A DNA stretch of 64,000 nucleotides from Granulicella arctica (lineage in GTDB: Bacteria; Acidobacteriota; Terriglobia; Terriglobales; Acidobacteriaceae): positions 4,526,001 to 4,590,000 of the forward strand of contig NZ_JAGTUT010000001.1 in NCBI RefSeq assembly GCF_025685605.1, in the 5' to 3' direction. The notes below the pieces were generated by a model, which saw only the letters and a program-made list of their open reading frames with translations, was not told the DNA's origin and did not search any database. A program made the translations under genes and the position numbers. This document shows positions 36,152-44,886 of the stretch, piece by piece (the stretch's first letter is position 1; every line of letters begins with the position of its first letter).

Positions 36152-37276
36152 TCAGCCGCTGACTAGCTGGGTTGCGTAGGCGTCGAGTGAGAGGTTGCGG
36201 AGGAGATTGCGGCGCATTCCTGTGTAGACCTGGTCGAGACCTTTGCTGGCTTGCTCGATCCAGTGGAAGGTCAGGGCTGCTGAAAGGCGGTCGAGTTCGG
36301 GGCGAATGTCGGTGTTGCGGAGGAGTTCGGGCGTTCCTGAGTCGAGGAGAAGCAGGTCTTCGAGGAGGAGGGAAAGGGCTCGGAGAAGTGCGGCGGTTTT
36401 GTGCTGGCCTTCGGCTCCTGCGCGATAGGTTTCTGTCATCTTGAAGAGGGCTGAGTGATCGTTGTCCGATGAGGCATTGTGGATAAGGACGAGCGCGTCC
36501 GTGCGGGCAGCGATGTACGTAGCGAGATCGAAGCTGAGAGCTTTTCCTGCGGCTCCTTGCGCGAGGCGAGCGATGAGGGTTCGCTGCTTCGTGGGAACGT
36601 CGGGACGACCGTCGGCGAGGAGCATTTCGATCTCCTCGATCGGCAGAGCGCCGAGACGAACGGTGGCACAACGAGAGCGGATTGTGGGCAGGAGTTCGCC
36701 GGGATTCTCGGCGAGGATGATGAGGTGCGCGTAATCCGGCGGCTCCTCGAGAACCTTGAGGAGAGAGTTTGCGGCTTCCTTCATAAAGCTGGCCGCGGTG
36801 AGGATGAAGATCTTGCGCGGACCTTCGGAGGGAAGGCTGTGCGAGCGCTGGATGAGCGTGCGAACCTGGCCTAGTTTGATGAGGAGCTGCGGCGGATCGG
36901 GCGGAATGATGAGGACATCTGGATGAGGCTGGACGAGAACGCGGGTTTCCTTCTTGTCGGTCTCGCGGAGGTCTTCGCGGGCTGCGACCGCGGCTTCGAT
37001 CTGCTCCTCTAAATTGACGGCGGTAACGATGCGGGTGCAGTTGCGGCAGACACCGCAGAAGCTGGCGAGCGACTGGCCGTTCGACCAGAGATCGCGAGGC
37101 TGACGTTCGCACTCGACGGCCATCGTGAGCATGAGAGCAAGGGTGTATTTTCCTGCTCCTGCGGGACCACTGAGGATGAGGGAGTGCGGAAGGCGACCTG
37201 CGGCGATGGCAGTTCGGAGCTGTTCGACGGCGGTTGAGTTGCCGTGAAAGTCGTTGAATGTTGCGGGGAAGGCCAT
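36152..37276 (-). CDS. holB: DNA polymerase III delta' subunit
   Basis: 374 residues. The N-terminal AAA+ domain has GPAGAGKYTLAL as its P-loop, in which the usual Ser or Thr after Lys is Tyr, and a zinc finger with cysteines around CERQPRD and FCGVCRNC. The Glu-rich linker between those and the Walker B segment is normal for delta'. It forms part of the clamp loader. The C-terminal third (about 230-370) is the collar domain. It has no close operon partner in view. Confidence 0.85.
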   Translation of the reverse strand: MAFPATFNDFHGNSTAVEQLRTAIAAGRLPHSLILSGPAGAGKYTLALMLTMAVECERQPRDLWSNGQSLASFCGVCRNCTRIVTAVNLEEQIEAAVAAREDLRETDKKETRVLVQPHPDVLIIPPDPPQLLIKLGQVRTLIQRSHSLPSEGPRKIFILTAASFMKEAANSLLKVLEEPPDYAHLIILAENPGELLPTIRSRCATVRLGALPIEEIEMLLADGRPDVPTKQRTLIARLAQGAAGKALSFDLATYIAARTDALVLIHNASSDNDHSALFKMTETYRAGAEGQHKTAALLRALSLLLEDLLLLDSGTPELLRNTDIRPELDRLSAALTFHWIEQASKGLDQVYTGMRRNLLRNLSLDAYATQLVSG

Positions 37277-37474
37277 CTCGATTTTTGTCCTTTCCGAGGT
37301 ACCCCACCCCCCCGTACCTGAAGTACGAAAGTATTCAAAACAGGGCAGTTAGCAGTGACCCCTGATAAGCGATTCTGGGACTGGGAGCTTCCAGGGCGCC
37401 CCTCTGGCAGTGAGGTTTGTCAAGTTTGTGCCGCCTGTTTATTGTACAAGGGCAGTAATTCTATGAATCGTTAT

Positions 37475-37488
37475 CTACTAGTTGGTAG
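37475..37488. promoter_or_regulatory. Probable TetR operator upstream of the regulator
   Basis: CTACTAGTTGGTAG at 37475-37488 contains CTAGTTGGTAG (37478-37488), whose reverse complement CTACCAACTAG occurs at 38119-38129 in front of the next gene. Two matching sites flanking a TetR gene and its neighbour suggest operators of that repressor. Confidence 0.55.
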
Positions 37489-37498
37489 TCTCATAGTC

Positions 37499-38071
37499 AT
37501 GCAAGGTGAAACCGCAGATCGCATCCTCCAAACGGCCAAGGCGCTTATCTCTGACAGGGGATACTCGGCGTTCAGCTACGCGGATATTGCCGAGGCTGTC
37601 CAGATCAGCAAGGCCAGTATTCATCATCACTTTCCGACGAAGGCGAACCTGGTCGTTTCGGTCCTCAGGGCTCATCGAGAGAACTTTTTGCAAGGAACCG
37701 TGTCGCTGACCGAGCAGATCGACGATCCTTTGGCGCGGCTTCAGGCATACGTCCAGCACTGGGAAGGCTGCATTCGGGGAGGGAACGAACCATTTTGCAT
37801 TGCCGCGCTGCTGGCTGCCGAGCTGCCGAGCCTTCCTGAGGAGGTCGGCTGCGAGGTCCAGAAACATTTTCTGGAGTTGAGTGGATGGATTCGCAGGACT
37901 CTTGAAGAGGGGATCAGTAAGAAGACGTTGAGACTTCGAAGGAGCGCCGAAGACGAGGCACAGACATTTATGGCAGTCGTCCATGGTGCGATGTTGTCGG
38001 CCCGGGCCCTTGGAAGCAGCGATGTATTTACGACCGTGACCAGCGATGCTTTGGAGCGAATTTCTATATAA
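37499..38071 (+). CDS. TetR/AcrR family transcriptional regulator
   Basis: 190 residues from the ATG at 37499 (MQGETADRILQTAKALISD); the frame is open from 37355 but the operator lies upstream of 37499. The helix-turn-helix is at residues 26-45 (YADIAEAVQISKASIHHHF). The C-terminal domain binds an unknown ligand. The membrane protein that begins 80 bp downstream is the likely target, as both share an 11-bp site. Autorepression is probable. Confidence 0.88.
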   Translation: MQGETADRILQTAKALISDRGYSAFSYADIAEAVQISKASIHHHFPTKANLVVSVLRAHRENFLQGTVSLTEQIDDPLARLQAYVQHWEGCIRGGNEPFCIAALLAAELPSLPEEVGCEVQKHFLELSGWIRRTLEEGISKKTLRLRRSAEDEAQTFMAVVHGAMLSARALGSSDVFTTVTSDALERISI

Positions 38072-38118
38072 ATCTTAGCCGCGAAGTCTGAAGGGTGGCC
38101 TTCGTGCGCCCTTTCAAC

Positions 38119-38129
38119 CTACCAACTAG
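38119..38129. promoter_or_regulatory. Second copy of the TetR-type operator motif
   Basis: CTACCAACTAG lies 21 bp before the ATG of the membrane-protein gene, within flanking arms AACCT (38116-38120) and AGGTT (38130-38134). It matches the inverted half of the site at 37475-37488. Ribosome binding site AGGAG follows at 38141-38145. Confidence 0.55.
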
Positions 38130-38150
38130 AAGGTTACTCAAGGAGAACAC

Positions 38151-38738
38151 ATGACCACCGCAACTCTGAACGAACAGCTACAAGTACAGTCGCTCCGTAA
38201 TCTTTACTTCACTCGCACCGTGATCCAGCTCCTGTGGGCTGGTGTCGTCCTCGCGGAGGCAGTCAGCAATCCTGCGCTGGCGGCTGGCTTCCTGATCTTC
38301 TATCCTCTGTGGGATGTAGTTTGCACTGTGTATGACCTGCGAACTTCCACTCGCTACACCTCCAGCACACCCACCGCGCAATACGTGAACGTGGCGCTGG
38401 GGCTTCTCGCCGCGATCGGGATCTCGGTTACCGTCTTCAAGTCGCCACAGCAGGCGGTCGTTGCGTTTGGTGCCTGGGCCTGCGCTGCCGGGCTGGCGCA
38501 ACTCGCGGCTGGTATCTCTCGCCGGAAGCAATTGGGAGGTCAGTGGGCGATGATCCTGAGCGGGCTTCAGTCCACTGCAGCAGGCGTGGCGTTCATTCTG
38601 GGCGGCCTCAGCGGGAAGACCCACATCAAGGACCTGGGTGGCTACGCGATCTTTGGCGGAGTCTACTTTCTCATTGCTGGCTTTCTGTTGCATCGAAAGC
38701 TCTCCAAGATTGGGGCGGGTGTAGCCGCCGGCGCTTGA
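38151..38738 (+). CDS. HdeD/DUF308-like membrane protein
   Basis: 195 residues with about six membrane segments (for example VIQLLWAGVVLAEAV, LAAGFLIFYPLWDVV, VALGLLAAIGISVTVF and GGYAIFGGVYFLIAGFLLHRK). The pattern resembles DUF308/HdeD-type proteins involved in acid or stress resistance. It follows a TetR regulator gene and shares an operator motif with it. The function is not known. A terminator hairpin lies beyond the stop codon. Confidence 0.7.
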   Translation: MTTATLNEQLQVQSLRNLYFTRTVIQLLWAGVVLAEAVSNPALAAGFLIFYPLWDVVCTVYDLRTSTRYTSSTPTAQYVNVALGLLAAIGISVTVFKSPQQAVVAFGAWACAAGLAQLAAGISRRKQLGGQWAMILSGLQSTAAGVAFILGGLSGKTHIKDLGGYAIFGGVYFLIAGFLLHRKLSKIGAGVAAGA

Positions 38739-38785
38739 TGGCTTTCCCTGCACGCTCAAGCCGAAAACGACAGTGACAACGAAAG

Positions 38786-38820
38786 AAGGCCAGCCGTTTC
38801 GGGCTGGCCTTGCTGTGTTT
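38786..38820 (+). terminator. Rho-independent terminator after the HdeD-like gene
   Basis: Arms AAGGCCAGCC at 38786-38795 and GGCTGGCCTT at 38802-38811, with a six-base loop, followed by a T-rich tail (TGCTGTGTTTT). Confidence 0.8.
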
Positions 38821-38827
38821 TGAGGAT

Positions 38828-38880
38828 TGGTGCGGAGGAGGGGACTTGAACCCCTATGCCTTGCGGCGCTAGCACCTCAA
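38828..38880 (-). tRNA. 3' fragment of tRNA-Leu, attachment-site-like
   Basis: On the minus strand the 53 bases from 38880 to 38828 read TTGAGGTGCTAG, a variable arm CGCCGCAAGGCAT, a perfect T arm (AGGGG-TTCAAGT-CCCCT), an acceptor strand and the encoded CCA. If the first seven bases are the anticodon loop the anticodon would be GAG (Leu). The sequence on the 5' side (38881 onward) cannot form the D arm or acceptor stem, so the gene is incomplete. Partial tRNA 3' ends of this kind are left when an integrase uses a tRNA gene as attachment site. Confidence 0.8.
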
Positions 38881-38979
38881 GCCAATTCTGAGTGTATCAC
38901 CGTGTTTCATGGAAGTCTAAGTCGTTCATTTCTATAGGGTCAGCGGTATCACAGAGTTTCATACCGTTTCGCACAACCG

Positions 38980-39423
38980 TTACACTTCCGTGACATTTTC
39001 CGCCATCTTCATGCGGCGTTCCATGAACTCTTTGGCGATGCCCAGATCCTCTGTATCTACGATATTGTAGCGGCGCTCCATTGAGTCAGTCTTGTGTCCG
39101 CTGATCTTCATGCGTATCACTTGCGGCACTCCTGCTCTACGCATGTTCCGCACCGCTGACCGGCGCAAGTCGTGGAACTTGAGTTCCGGAACTCCGGCTT
39201 GCTTGCAGGCGTTATCCCACGAGCTCCGAAAATCGATAATCTTTCTTCCTTCCCGGTTGAAGACCCAGGGAGAATCCGGCCAGTTCTGATCTCGCGCACT
39301 CTTAGCGGCGAGCAGATAGTCGCGCATATCCCCTTTGAGGATCGGGACGGAACGGCCCTCACGGTTCTTTGTGGAGTTGGGTTGCTGTGCGGAAAGAGTC
39401 TTTTCCGGCTCTAGCGGAAATCC
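38980..39423 (-). pseudogene. Truncated tyrosine recombinase/integrase (C-terminal catalytic part)
   Basis: The frame is open from 39423 down to the stop at 38980, with a stop codon (TGA, 39424-39426) immediately before it. A first usable ATG is at 39327. The product contains the EGRSVPIL strand, the HDLRRSAVRNM box (His-x-x-Arg), GHKTD and the nucleophile Tyr in RRYNIV, so the second half of the catalytic site is complete. The first catalytic Arg and the core-binding N-terminal domain are absent. It lies 100 bp from the tRNA-Leu fragment, the normal position of an integrase in an island. The enzyme is most likely inactive. Confidence 0.8.
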
Positions 39424-39682
39424 TCATACCTAAAGTCGACGCTCCTTCCATCGAGTTCGAGGGATACGCCATCGAGCTTTAGACTCCTTGGACGGTTTTC
39501 CCTAAACTCCAGCCTTCCTACTCGGGCGCTCGGCTGACTTGCGGACTTACAATTGCAGTTGAAGACCATTTCGGCTGAGTCTAAAGACACCCTCCTTGCC
39601 ATAAACATCACCCGCAATCCATGAATTCCAAAAGGCCTAAATATATTTCGTTGATGTAGATTTCCCACGGAGATCAGCGGCA

Positions 39683-40729
39683 TTGCTCATCGATACCAAA
39701 GAGAACAGATCCGCTTTCAGCAAAATGATCTCGGAGATGCGAACAGGCCAGACCCTGGCTTTCACCGGCGCGGGCGTTTCAGTCGCCGCCGGTTATCCCA
39801 CATGGGCTCAGCTGATCGAAAAGCTCGCACAGAAAACCCGAGAGAGGGTCGGGGATAAGATCCGGTATGGCGAAGATGATATTCCGATTGAAGTGGTGGC
39901 TGGACTCAAATTTCTCGTGGCAGCGGAGATCTTCGCCGAAGCCCTTGGCGAACACTACCACGCGATCCTCCGTCATGAATTTGCCCCGAAGAACGATTTT
40001 ATCCCGGACATCCAGACGCTGGTCGGCCTGCCATTCCGGCACTTCCTTACCAGTAATTATGATCCAACCCTGGAATCCGCTCTTTCTCAACCCGGCCAGA
40101 GCTGCCCGTATCTCTGCCTCCACGACGATAAGGTAGCGGCTCAGTTCCTTTGCGATCTGACTGATAGGCAGCAGCCGCGCCATGTGGTGCATGTGCATGG
40201 GCGATACGACGTGCCAGAACGCATCGTCCTGACAGAGACACAGTATGGATCGCAGTACACCAATTCGGCGGTGGTTAAGGGGTTTTGGACCATCGTCACC
40301 ATCAGGGAATCCTGCGTGTTCTTTGGTTTCTCCTTTAGCGATCTGGATCTACTGTCCGGGTTTCGAACCGCAAAGCGAGAATTCAATCTTCAGTCCCGGC
40401 ATTTCGGCGTGCTCCCTCTTGCTGAAGGCGCATCTGAAATGGCCCAGCGGGCTCAACTGGGAGTGACCTACGGCATTCAACCGGTCTTCTTCTCACCCGT
40501 TGACGAAAAGTACTCCGGGTACGGCCAGTTGCTTCAGATGATCAAGGATCAGATGCAGACCAGCTTGACCCCGCGCCTGGCACCGCCGGACAGTGTTGCT
40601 CCTGAGCCGCAGACTGCACGGAGTCTCGGCGTCGAAGCTCTCTCCAGCGGGGAGTCTTCGGACGTCAACTCACTGCTGAAACTCACAAAAAACAATCTGC
40701 GAAAACATCGCACTGGAGGGCTGCTTTGA
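39683..40729 (+). CDS. SIR2-family NADase-like defence protein
   Basis: 348 residues from a TTG at 39683, with GGAG ten bases before it; an ATG at 39725 would delete only the N-terminal tail. The SIR2 motifs are complete: GAGVS at 29-33, TSNYD at 123-127, HVHG at 170-173 with the catalytic His, and FFGFSFSD at 213-220. This layout fits the SIR2_2 group, which in phage defence hydrolyses NAD+. The C-terminal part (260-348) is outside the domain. The stop codon TGA overlaps the TTG start of the next gene by 4 bp (TTGA), so the pair is translationally coupled. Confidence 0.85.
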   Translation: MLIDTKENRSAFSKMISEMRTGQTLAFTGAGVSVAAGYPTWAQLIEKLAQKTRERVGDKIRYGEDDIPIEVVAGLKFLVAAEIFAEALGEHYHAILRHEFAPKNDFIPDIQTLVGLPFRHFLTSNYDPTLESALSQPGQSCPYLCLHDDKVAAQFLCDLTDRQQPRHVVHVHGRYDVPERIVLTETQYGSQYTNSAVVKGFWTIVTIRESCVFFGFSFSDLDLLSGFRTAKREFNLQSRHFGVLPLAEGASEMAQRAQLGVTYGIQPVFFSPVDEKYSGYGQLLQMIKDQMQTSLTPRLAPPDSVAPEPQTARSLGVEALSSGESSDVNSLLKLTKNNLRKHRTGGLL

Positions 40730-43700
40730 TCGAACTCTCGCGAACAGGTTTGCTTAAGGGGTTGGAAGCTGCTGCCGCAGAGGCGTCCTTGTTGGTGCTG
40801 GGTGATCCCGGCGCGGGCAAGACCTGGCTGCTACAAAATTTTGTCGAACGACGCGCCAACGATGGCGACGCGGTGGTGTTCTTGTATGCGGATGACTACG
40901 CGGCAACCAGCATCAAGGAATTGGAAGAGAGCCTTGAGATCTCAAACCTGGTGGATGCGTTACGATCCTATCCGGGAAAACAGCGTTACCTTGTCATAGA
41001 CTCTCTGGATTCTCTGCGGGTTGAACAAACACAAAGAGTTTTCCGGGATCTCATCCGACTCGTGCATCGAGAGCTTCCCGATTGGCGGATTGTAGCGAGC
41101 ATGCGGACCTTCGATGCGCGGCAATCGACAGAATTTCACTCGCTCTTTCCAGCTCGTATGCCGATAGGATTCGAGAGTGCATCCATTCCTGCCAGAAATC
41201 TTCTTGTACCGGCTTTATCTAACGAAGAGCTGGACGATGCGATCCGTCAAGACCCGCGGCTCAAGTTTGTGTTTGACGGTGCCTCCGAAGATCTACAGGC
41301 GGTCCTCCGCAACCCATTCAACCTCTGGCTCGTGCTTCATTTGCTCGATGAAAAGGTTGAGATTGATTGGCTTTCCAAGGTTCAGTCGGAGGTCCAACTC
41401 CTTGACAGATACTGGCTGCATCGTCTTGAGAACAAAGGAGACTCACAGGCACGAAAGGCACTGTTGACGAGCTTGACTGAGGCAATGGTCGATTCAAAGA
41501 TCCTCTCAGTTTCCTCCCACCATATTGCTACGGTGGTCAAACCGAGCGACTCTGTCATGCGTGGGCTGCAGAGCGACGATTTGTTACGACGGAGCATCAC
41601 GGGACGTATTGCTTTTACGCACAACATTCTCTTCGACTTCGCCGTCGCGAAGTTATTGCTGGATGAGCAAAGGCTTCTGCCTTTCTTGGAGGCAGATCCG
41701 ATTCGGAGCATCTTCTTCCGCCCGAGCTGCACGTACCTCTTGGCTTCGGTATGGTTTTACGATCGGGCGCTCTTCTGGAAGACGATCACTCCCTTGCTGA
41801 CCGTGGGAGAGTCGCTTGCCATCCGCATTCCCGTTATTCCGGCACGCGTGATTCAAGACCTGGCGAATGACAGCTCCGATTTAGAGCCAATGTTCAAGCT
41901 CGGCAAGGATGAGAGGATTACGGCGATCCTATTCCTTCTGCGTGCTCTCCAGGCGCGCAACGGCCTTGGCTCCCACAAACATCGCTTATGGATCTGGTTC
42001 TTGGCCAGAGTTACCGATGAACTCTACCTACGGTTCGTAAATGAAACGATTGCACTCTTGGAGATCGCATCGCGAACCACAGAGCGCAAGGCAGACCAGG
42101 TCGTTGTCGCGGCGTCGGCTCTAAAGCTTCTCAGATGGATATGGATTGAGGCCGACGGGGACATGTCCCCGTCAAATGCCTACAGCTTGACTAGCCTCGC
42201 CGCAGGAAGAGTTCTTCCGCTCATCGCGAATCACTATGCCCTCATACCGATCTCTGCGAGAGCGGCTTTTTCTGAAATTCTCGACCGCGTTGGCAAACCT
42301 ACAGCTTCGTCCAATGAGACCTACTGCCTCACAACCAACATCAATAACGTGATCGCCTACGATCCCGCTTTCGCTGTCGAGATATATCAGAGGGTCTTCT
42401 CCTATGAGGAAACATCACAGGACACTACCCCCATGGGTGGCAGTGGTCCGGTTATGTCTTTCACCTCGACGAGAGCGCAAGATTACTCGATGTCGTACTA
42501 CATCCTTGATCAAAAGTATCCGCGCCTCCTCGAGAGAGACTTGGTATTGGCGGCTAAAGCCGCGGCTTTGGCGATCACCGCAGAGGTCACTCGTGAAGAG
42601 GGAGAGACGATCCAGAAACTGGGACTCTACAAGACCTCCTTTACGTATTTGGGCGTCCAGGTGACCTTCGAATCGGACCGCAGCGAAATCTGGGACCAAT
42701 CTCACCGGACGAGCCACGCGCTTCAATTGTTGAGCCGTTTTCTAAACAATGTTCGAGATATGCTCCCCGCGGAAGAGCTGACTCGGAATCAAGTAGAGGA
42801 CGCGTTAAGGGCACTGGCAAGGGAGAGCAAGTATGCAGTCGTTTGGAAACACCTGCTCCACTTCGGATGGGTTCACGACGACATCCTGCCATTCTGTGTC
42901 GAACTCCTGCAAACACCTATCATCCTTGCCGCACTCGAAACGACGGTGGAAGCAGGAAACGCCATCAAGAAGGTATTCGCATCAGAAAAATACGATACCG
43001 CGGCACGCCAAGCAATTGAGACCGCGGTCCTGGCGATCCCTCAGAGCGAGCTATCCGGGATCTACAAAGATGCGACGGTGATCCGAAACCGCCTCCTCGG
43101 CTGCATTCCGGAGGAACTGCTCGGCCCGGAGGCGCGCAGCATCGTCGAGATGGCTCGTGCCGCCGAAGGCATTCCGGAAAACCGCCCAATGTTTTCAATT
43201 GGCTCCGTCCGCACTGGCTCGTTCAGCAACGAGGACTGGCTGCGCGATCAAGGCGTAAAGCCGGAGGAACCTGATAACCAGAGACTTCTGGAACACGCCC
43301 GTCGGCTGAGCAACTTTGAGGGCGAGTTCATGAACACTGTCCCCCCGCTTGAGCGTTGCTATGAGGTCGAAGAGAATCTCCGTGAATTGCTGAATGAGAT
43401 CCAAAATCCAGCGAGCGCAGATGAAAGAGTCCTCGCTCAGGCTGTGACTGCCTCGGCCGCCGTGGCGAAGGCCATTGTCAGAAACGAAAGCCTCCCAAAA
43501 GACTCCTCGTTGACTGTGCTTTGTCGGATTGCTCTCGAAAGAGCCGCTGAGCATTCCTTTCCGGTTCCTCCGGATGATGCGGACGCTACTTTCGACAGTG
43601 TGTGGGGTCCCACTCCGAAGATTGAAGCGGCACAGGGCCTTATGGATTTTGCATGGGGTCAGGGCCTCGATGCGACTCTAAGACGGCTCCTTGCAAAACT

Positions 43701-44754
43701 CGCTACGGATAAATCCCCCGCAGTGCGATACCAGATCGCAGCCAGAGCAGCCAATTTTCACGCCCGCGATAGGGATTTCTATTGGAAGTTTGTCGATGGA
43801 CGTCTAGAGGCCGAAAAATCCCCCGCAGTGTTTAGCGCTCTCATTCGAAGTGTTGTCTTCCCGAATGTAGCCCTTTCTGAACCGGATCGAGTAGTAGGAC
43901 GATTGGCGAATGCGTTGCATCAATGCCTTCCCAATAAAAAGTCTAAAGACATTATCCGGGACTCTGTCGACTGTCTAACGCAACTCTACGTGTACTTGGA
44001 CAACACAAAGGCCCATTTGGTACTAGACTCGTACCTGAGCGAACCCAAGCAGTCTGAAGCTGAGCTAAATCAGATGGCATTTTCGTCTGCCTACTTCCTC
44101 CTGCAGGGACTGCCTGGTGGAACATCCGTTGACTCGGCGATCCGCCGACGTGCGCGAGCAACCATCCTCGATGTCCTCATGGCCACCGATCGTGCGATTT
44201 TGGAAATTGTCGATGCGCTGCAAACGCTAGGCTCGGGTGAAAAGGAGGGCTTACAAAACACTCTTCAAAGCCTCCTCCACGTCATTGATACAGTCGGCTT
44301 CAGATTGTATCTCAACCTAGATATCAGTCCAGACCTTCGTCGGGAAGACACTAAACTCTTGTCCGACGACACCAGGTCTATGCTCTTTGATGAAGTGCTT
44401 CCCTTGTATAGCAGCCTTTGCGAACAGAGTCGTCCTAAGCGGCGCCGACCAATCGCTGCGACGACGACGCACCACATCGTTCAGACATTCAGCCTCGTCG
44501 TTGCATATCATCCTGAAGTTGTTCTCGACCTCACGGCGAGCTTGCTCACTGGGATCACTTTGGGCTACGAGTTCGACAGCATGGCGATTGGTGAGGTAGT
44601 AAAACTCACCGAAATCGTGCTCGCAGATCACAAAGACATTCTTTCGAAGGCAAAGAATGCGGCGAATCTTGGGACCATTCTTGACGTCTTTCTTTCCGCA
44701 GGCTGGCCGGAAGCAACTCGCCTTGTGATGCGTTTGGAGAACGCAGTGAGATAA
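40726..44754 (+). CDS. Large STAND-like P-loop NTPase, partner of SIR2 protein
   Basis: 1342 residues from a TTG at 40726. The Walker A motif GDPGAGKT is at residues 26-33 and the Walker B-like YLVIDSLD at 88-95, so the ATPase begins right at the N-terminus with no effector domain in front. The remaining 1000 or so residues look like helical repeats. This is the architecture of a NACHT/STAND sensor whose effector is encoded separately, here the SIR2 protein. It could trigger NAD+ depletion on recognising phage. No known family was recognised by name. Confidence 0.75.
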   Translation: MIELSRTGLLKGLEAAAAEASLLVLGDPGAGKTWLLQNFVERRANDGDAVVFLYADDYAATSIKELEESLEISNLVDALRSYPGKQRYLVIDSLDSLRVEQTQRVFRDLIRLVHRELPDWRIVASMRTFDARQSTEFHSLFPARMPIGFESASIPARNLLVPALSNEELDDAIRQDPRLKFVFDGASEDLQAVLRNPFNLWLVLHLLDEKVEIDWLSKVQSEVQLLDRYWLHRLENKGDSQARKALLTSLTEAMVDSKILSVSSHHIATVVKPSDSVMRGLQSDDLLRRSITGRIAFTHNILFDFAVAKLLLDEQRLLPFLEADPIRSIFFRPSCTYLLASVWFYDRALFWKTITPLLTVGESLAIRIPVIPARVIQDLANDSSDLEPMFKLGKDERITAILFLLRALQARNGLGSHKHRLWIWFLARVTDELYLRFVNETIALLEIASRTTERKADQVVVAASALKLLRWIWIEADGDMSPSNAYSLTSLAAGRVLPLIANHYALIPISARAAFSEILDRVGKPTASSNETYCLTTNINNVIAYDPAFAVEIYQRVFSYEETSQDTTPMGGSGPVMSFTSTRAQDYSMSYYILDQKYPRLLERDLVLAAKAAALAITAEVTREEGETIQKLGLYKTSFTYLGVQVTFESDRSEIWDQSHRTSHALQLLSRFLNNVRDMLPAEELTRNQVEDALRALARESKYAVVWKHLLHFGWVHDDILPFCVELLQTPIILAALETTVEAGNAIKKVFASEKYDTAARQAIETAVLAIPQSELSGIYKDATVIRNRLLGCIPEELLGPEARSIVEMARAAEGIPENRPMFSIGSVRTGSFSNEDWLRDQGVKPEEPDNQRLLEHARRLSNFEGEFMNTVPPLERCYEVEENLRELLNEIQNPASADERVLAQAVTASAAVAKAIVRNESLPKDSSLTVLCRIALERAAEHSFPVPPDDADATFDSVWGPTPKIEAAQGLMDFAWGQGLDATLRRLLAKLATDKSPAVRYQIAARAANFHARDRDFYWKFVDGRLEAEKSPAVFSALIRSVVFPNVALSEPDRVVGRLANALHQCLPNKKSKDIIRDSVDCLTQLYVYLDNTKAHLVLDSYLSEPKQSEAELNQMAFSSAYFLLQGLPGGTSVDSAIRRRARATILDVLMATDRAILEIVDALQTLGSGEKEGLQNTLQSLLHVIDTVGFRLYLNLDISPDLRREDTKLLSDDTRSMLFDEVLPLYSSLCEQSRPKRRRPIAATTTHHIVQTFSLVVAYHPEVVLDLTASLLTGITLGYEFDSMAIGEVVKLTEIVLADHKDILSKAKNAANLGTILDVFLSAGWPEATRLVMRLENAVR

Positions 44755-44886
44755 GGCACCGAGAGACTGCTTAGAGCGCAAATGACGGCAGTTCATCTCT
44801 TGAATCTTTTGCCTAATTGCTTTGGCTCCGCGACAAGTGGAGGACAGACATTAGCAATCCGCTAAAATACAACGGCATGAGGCCGG

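Noticed and set aside
36063-37307. 414-codon open frame on the minus strand
   Set aside because: It overlaps holB in another frame; it is Arg/Ser/Pro-rich and ends in the peptide from the REP-like repeat (CHPERSR).
38828-38960. Complete tRNA-Leu
   Set aside because: Bases upstream of the anticodon loop do not form a D arm or acceptor stem, so only the 3' part is present.
39411-39683. Minus-strand frame between the integrase remnant and the SIR2 gene
   Set aside because: It could be the lost front part of the integrase after a frameshift (its end reads VDFRYEDFR), but no TGMRxGE-type segment is present, so it is not listed as a gene.
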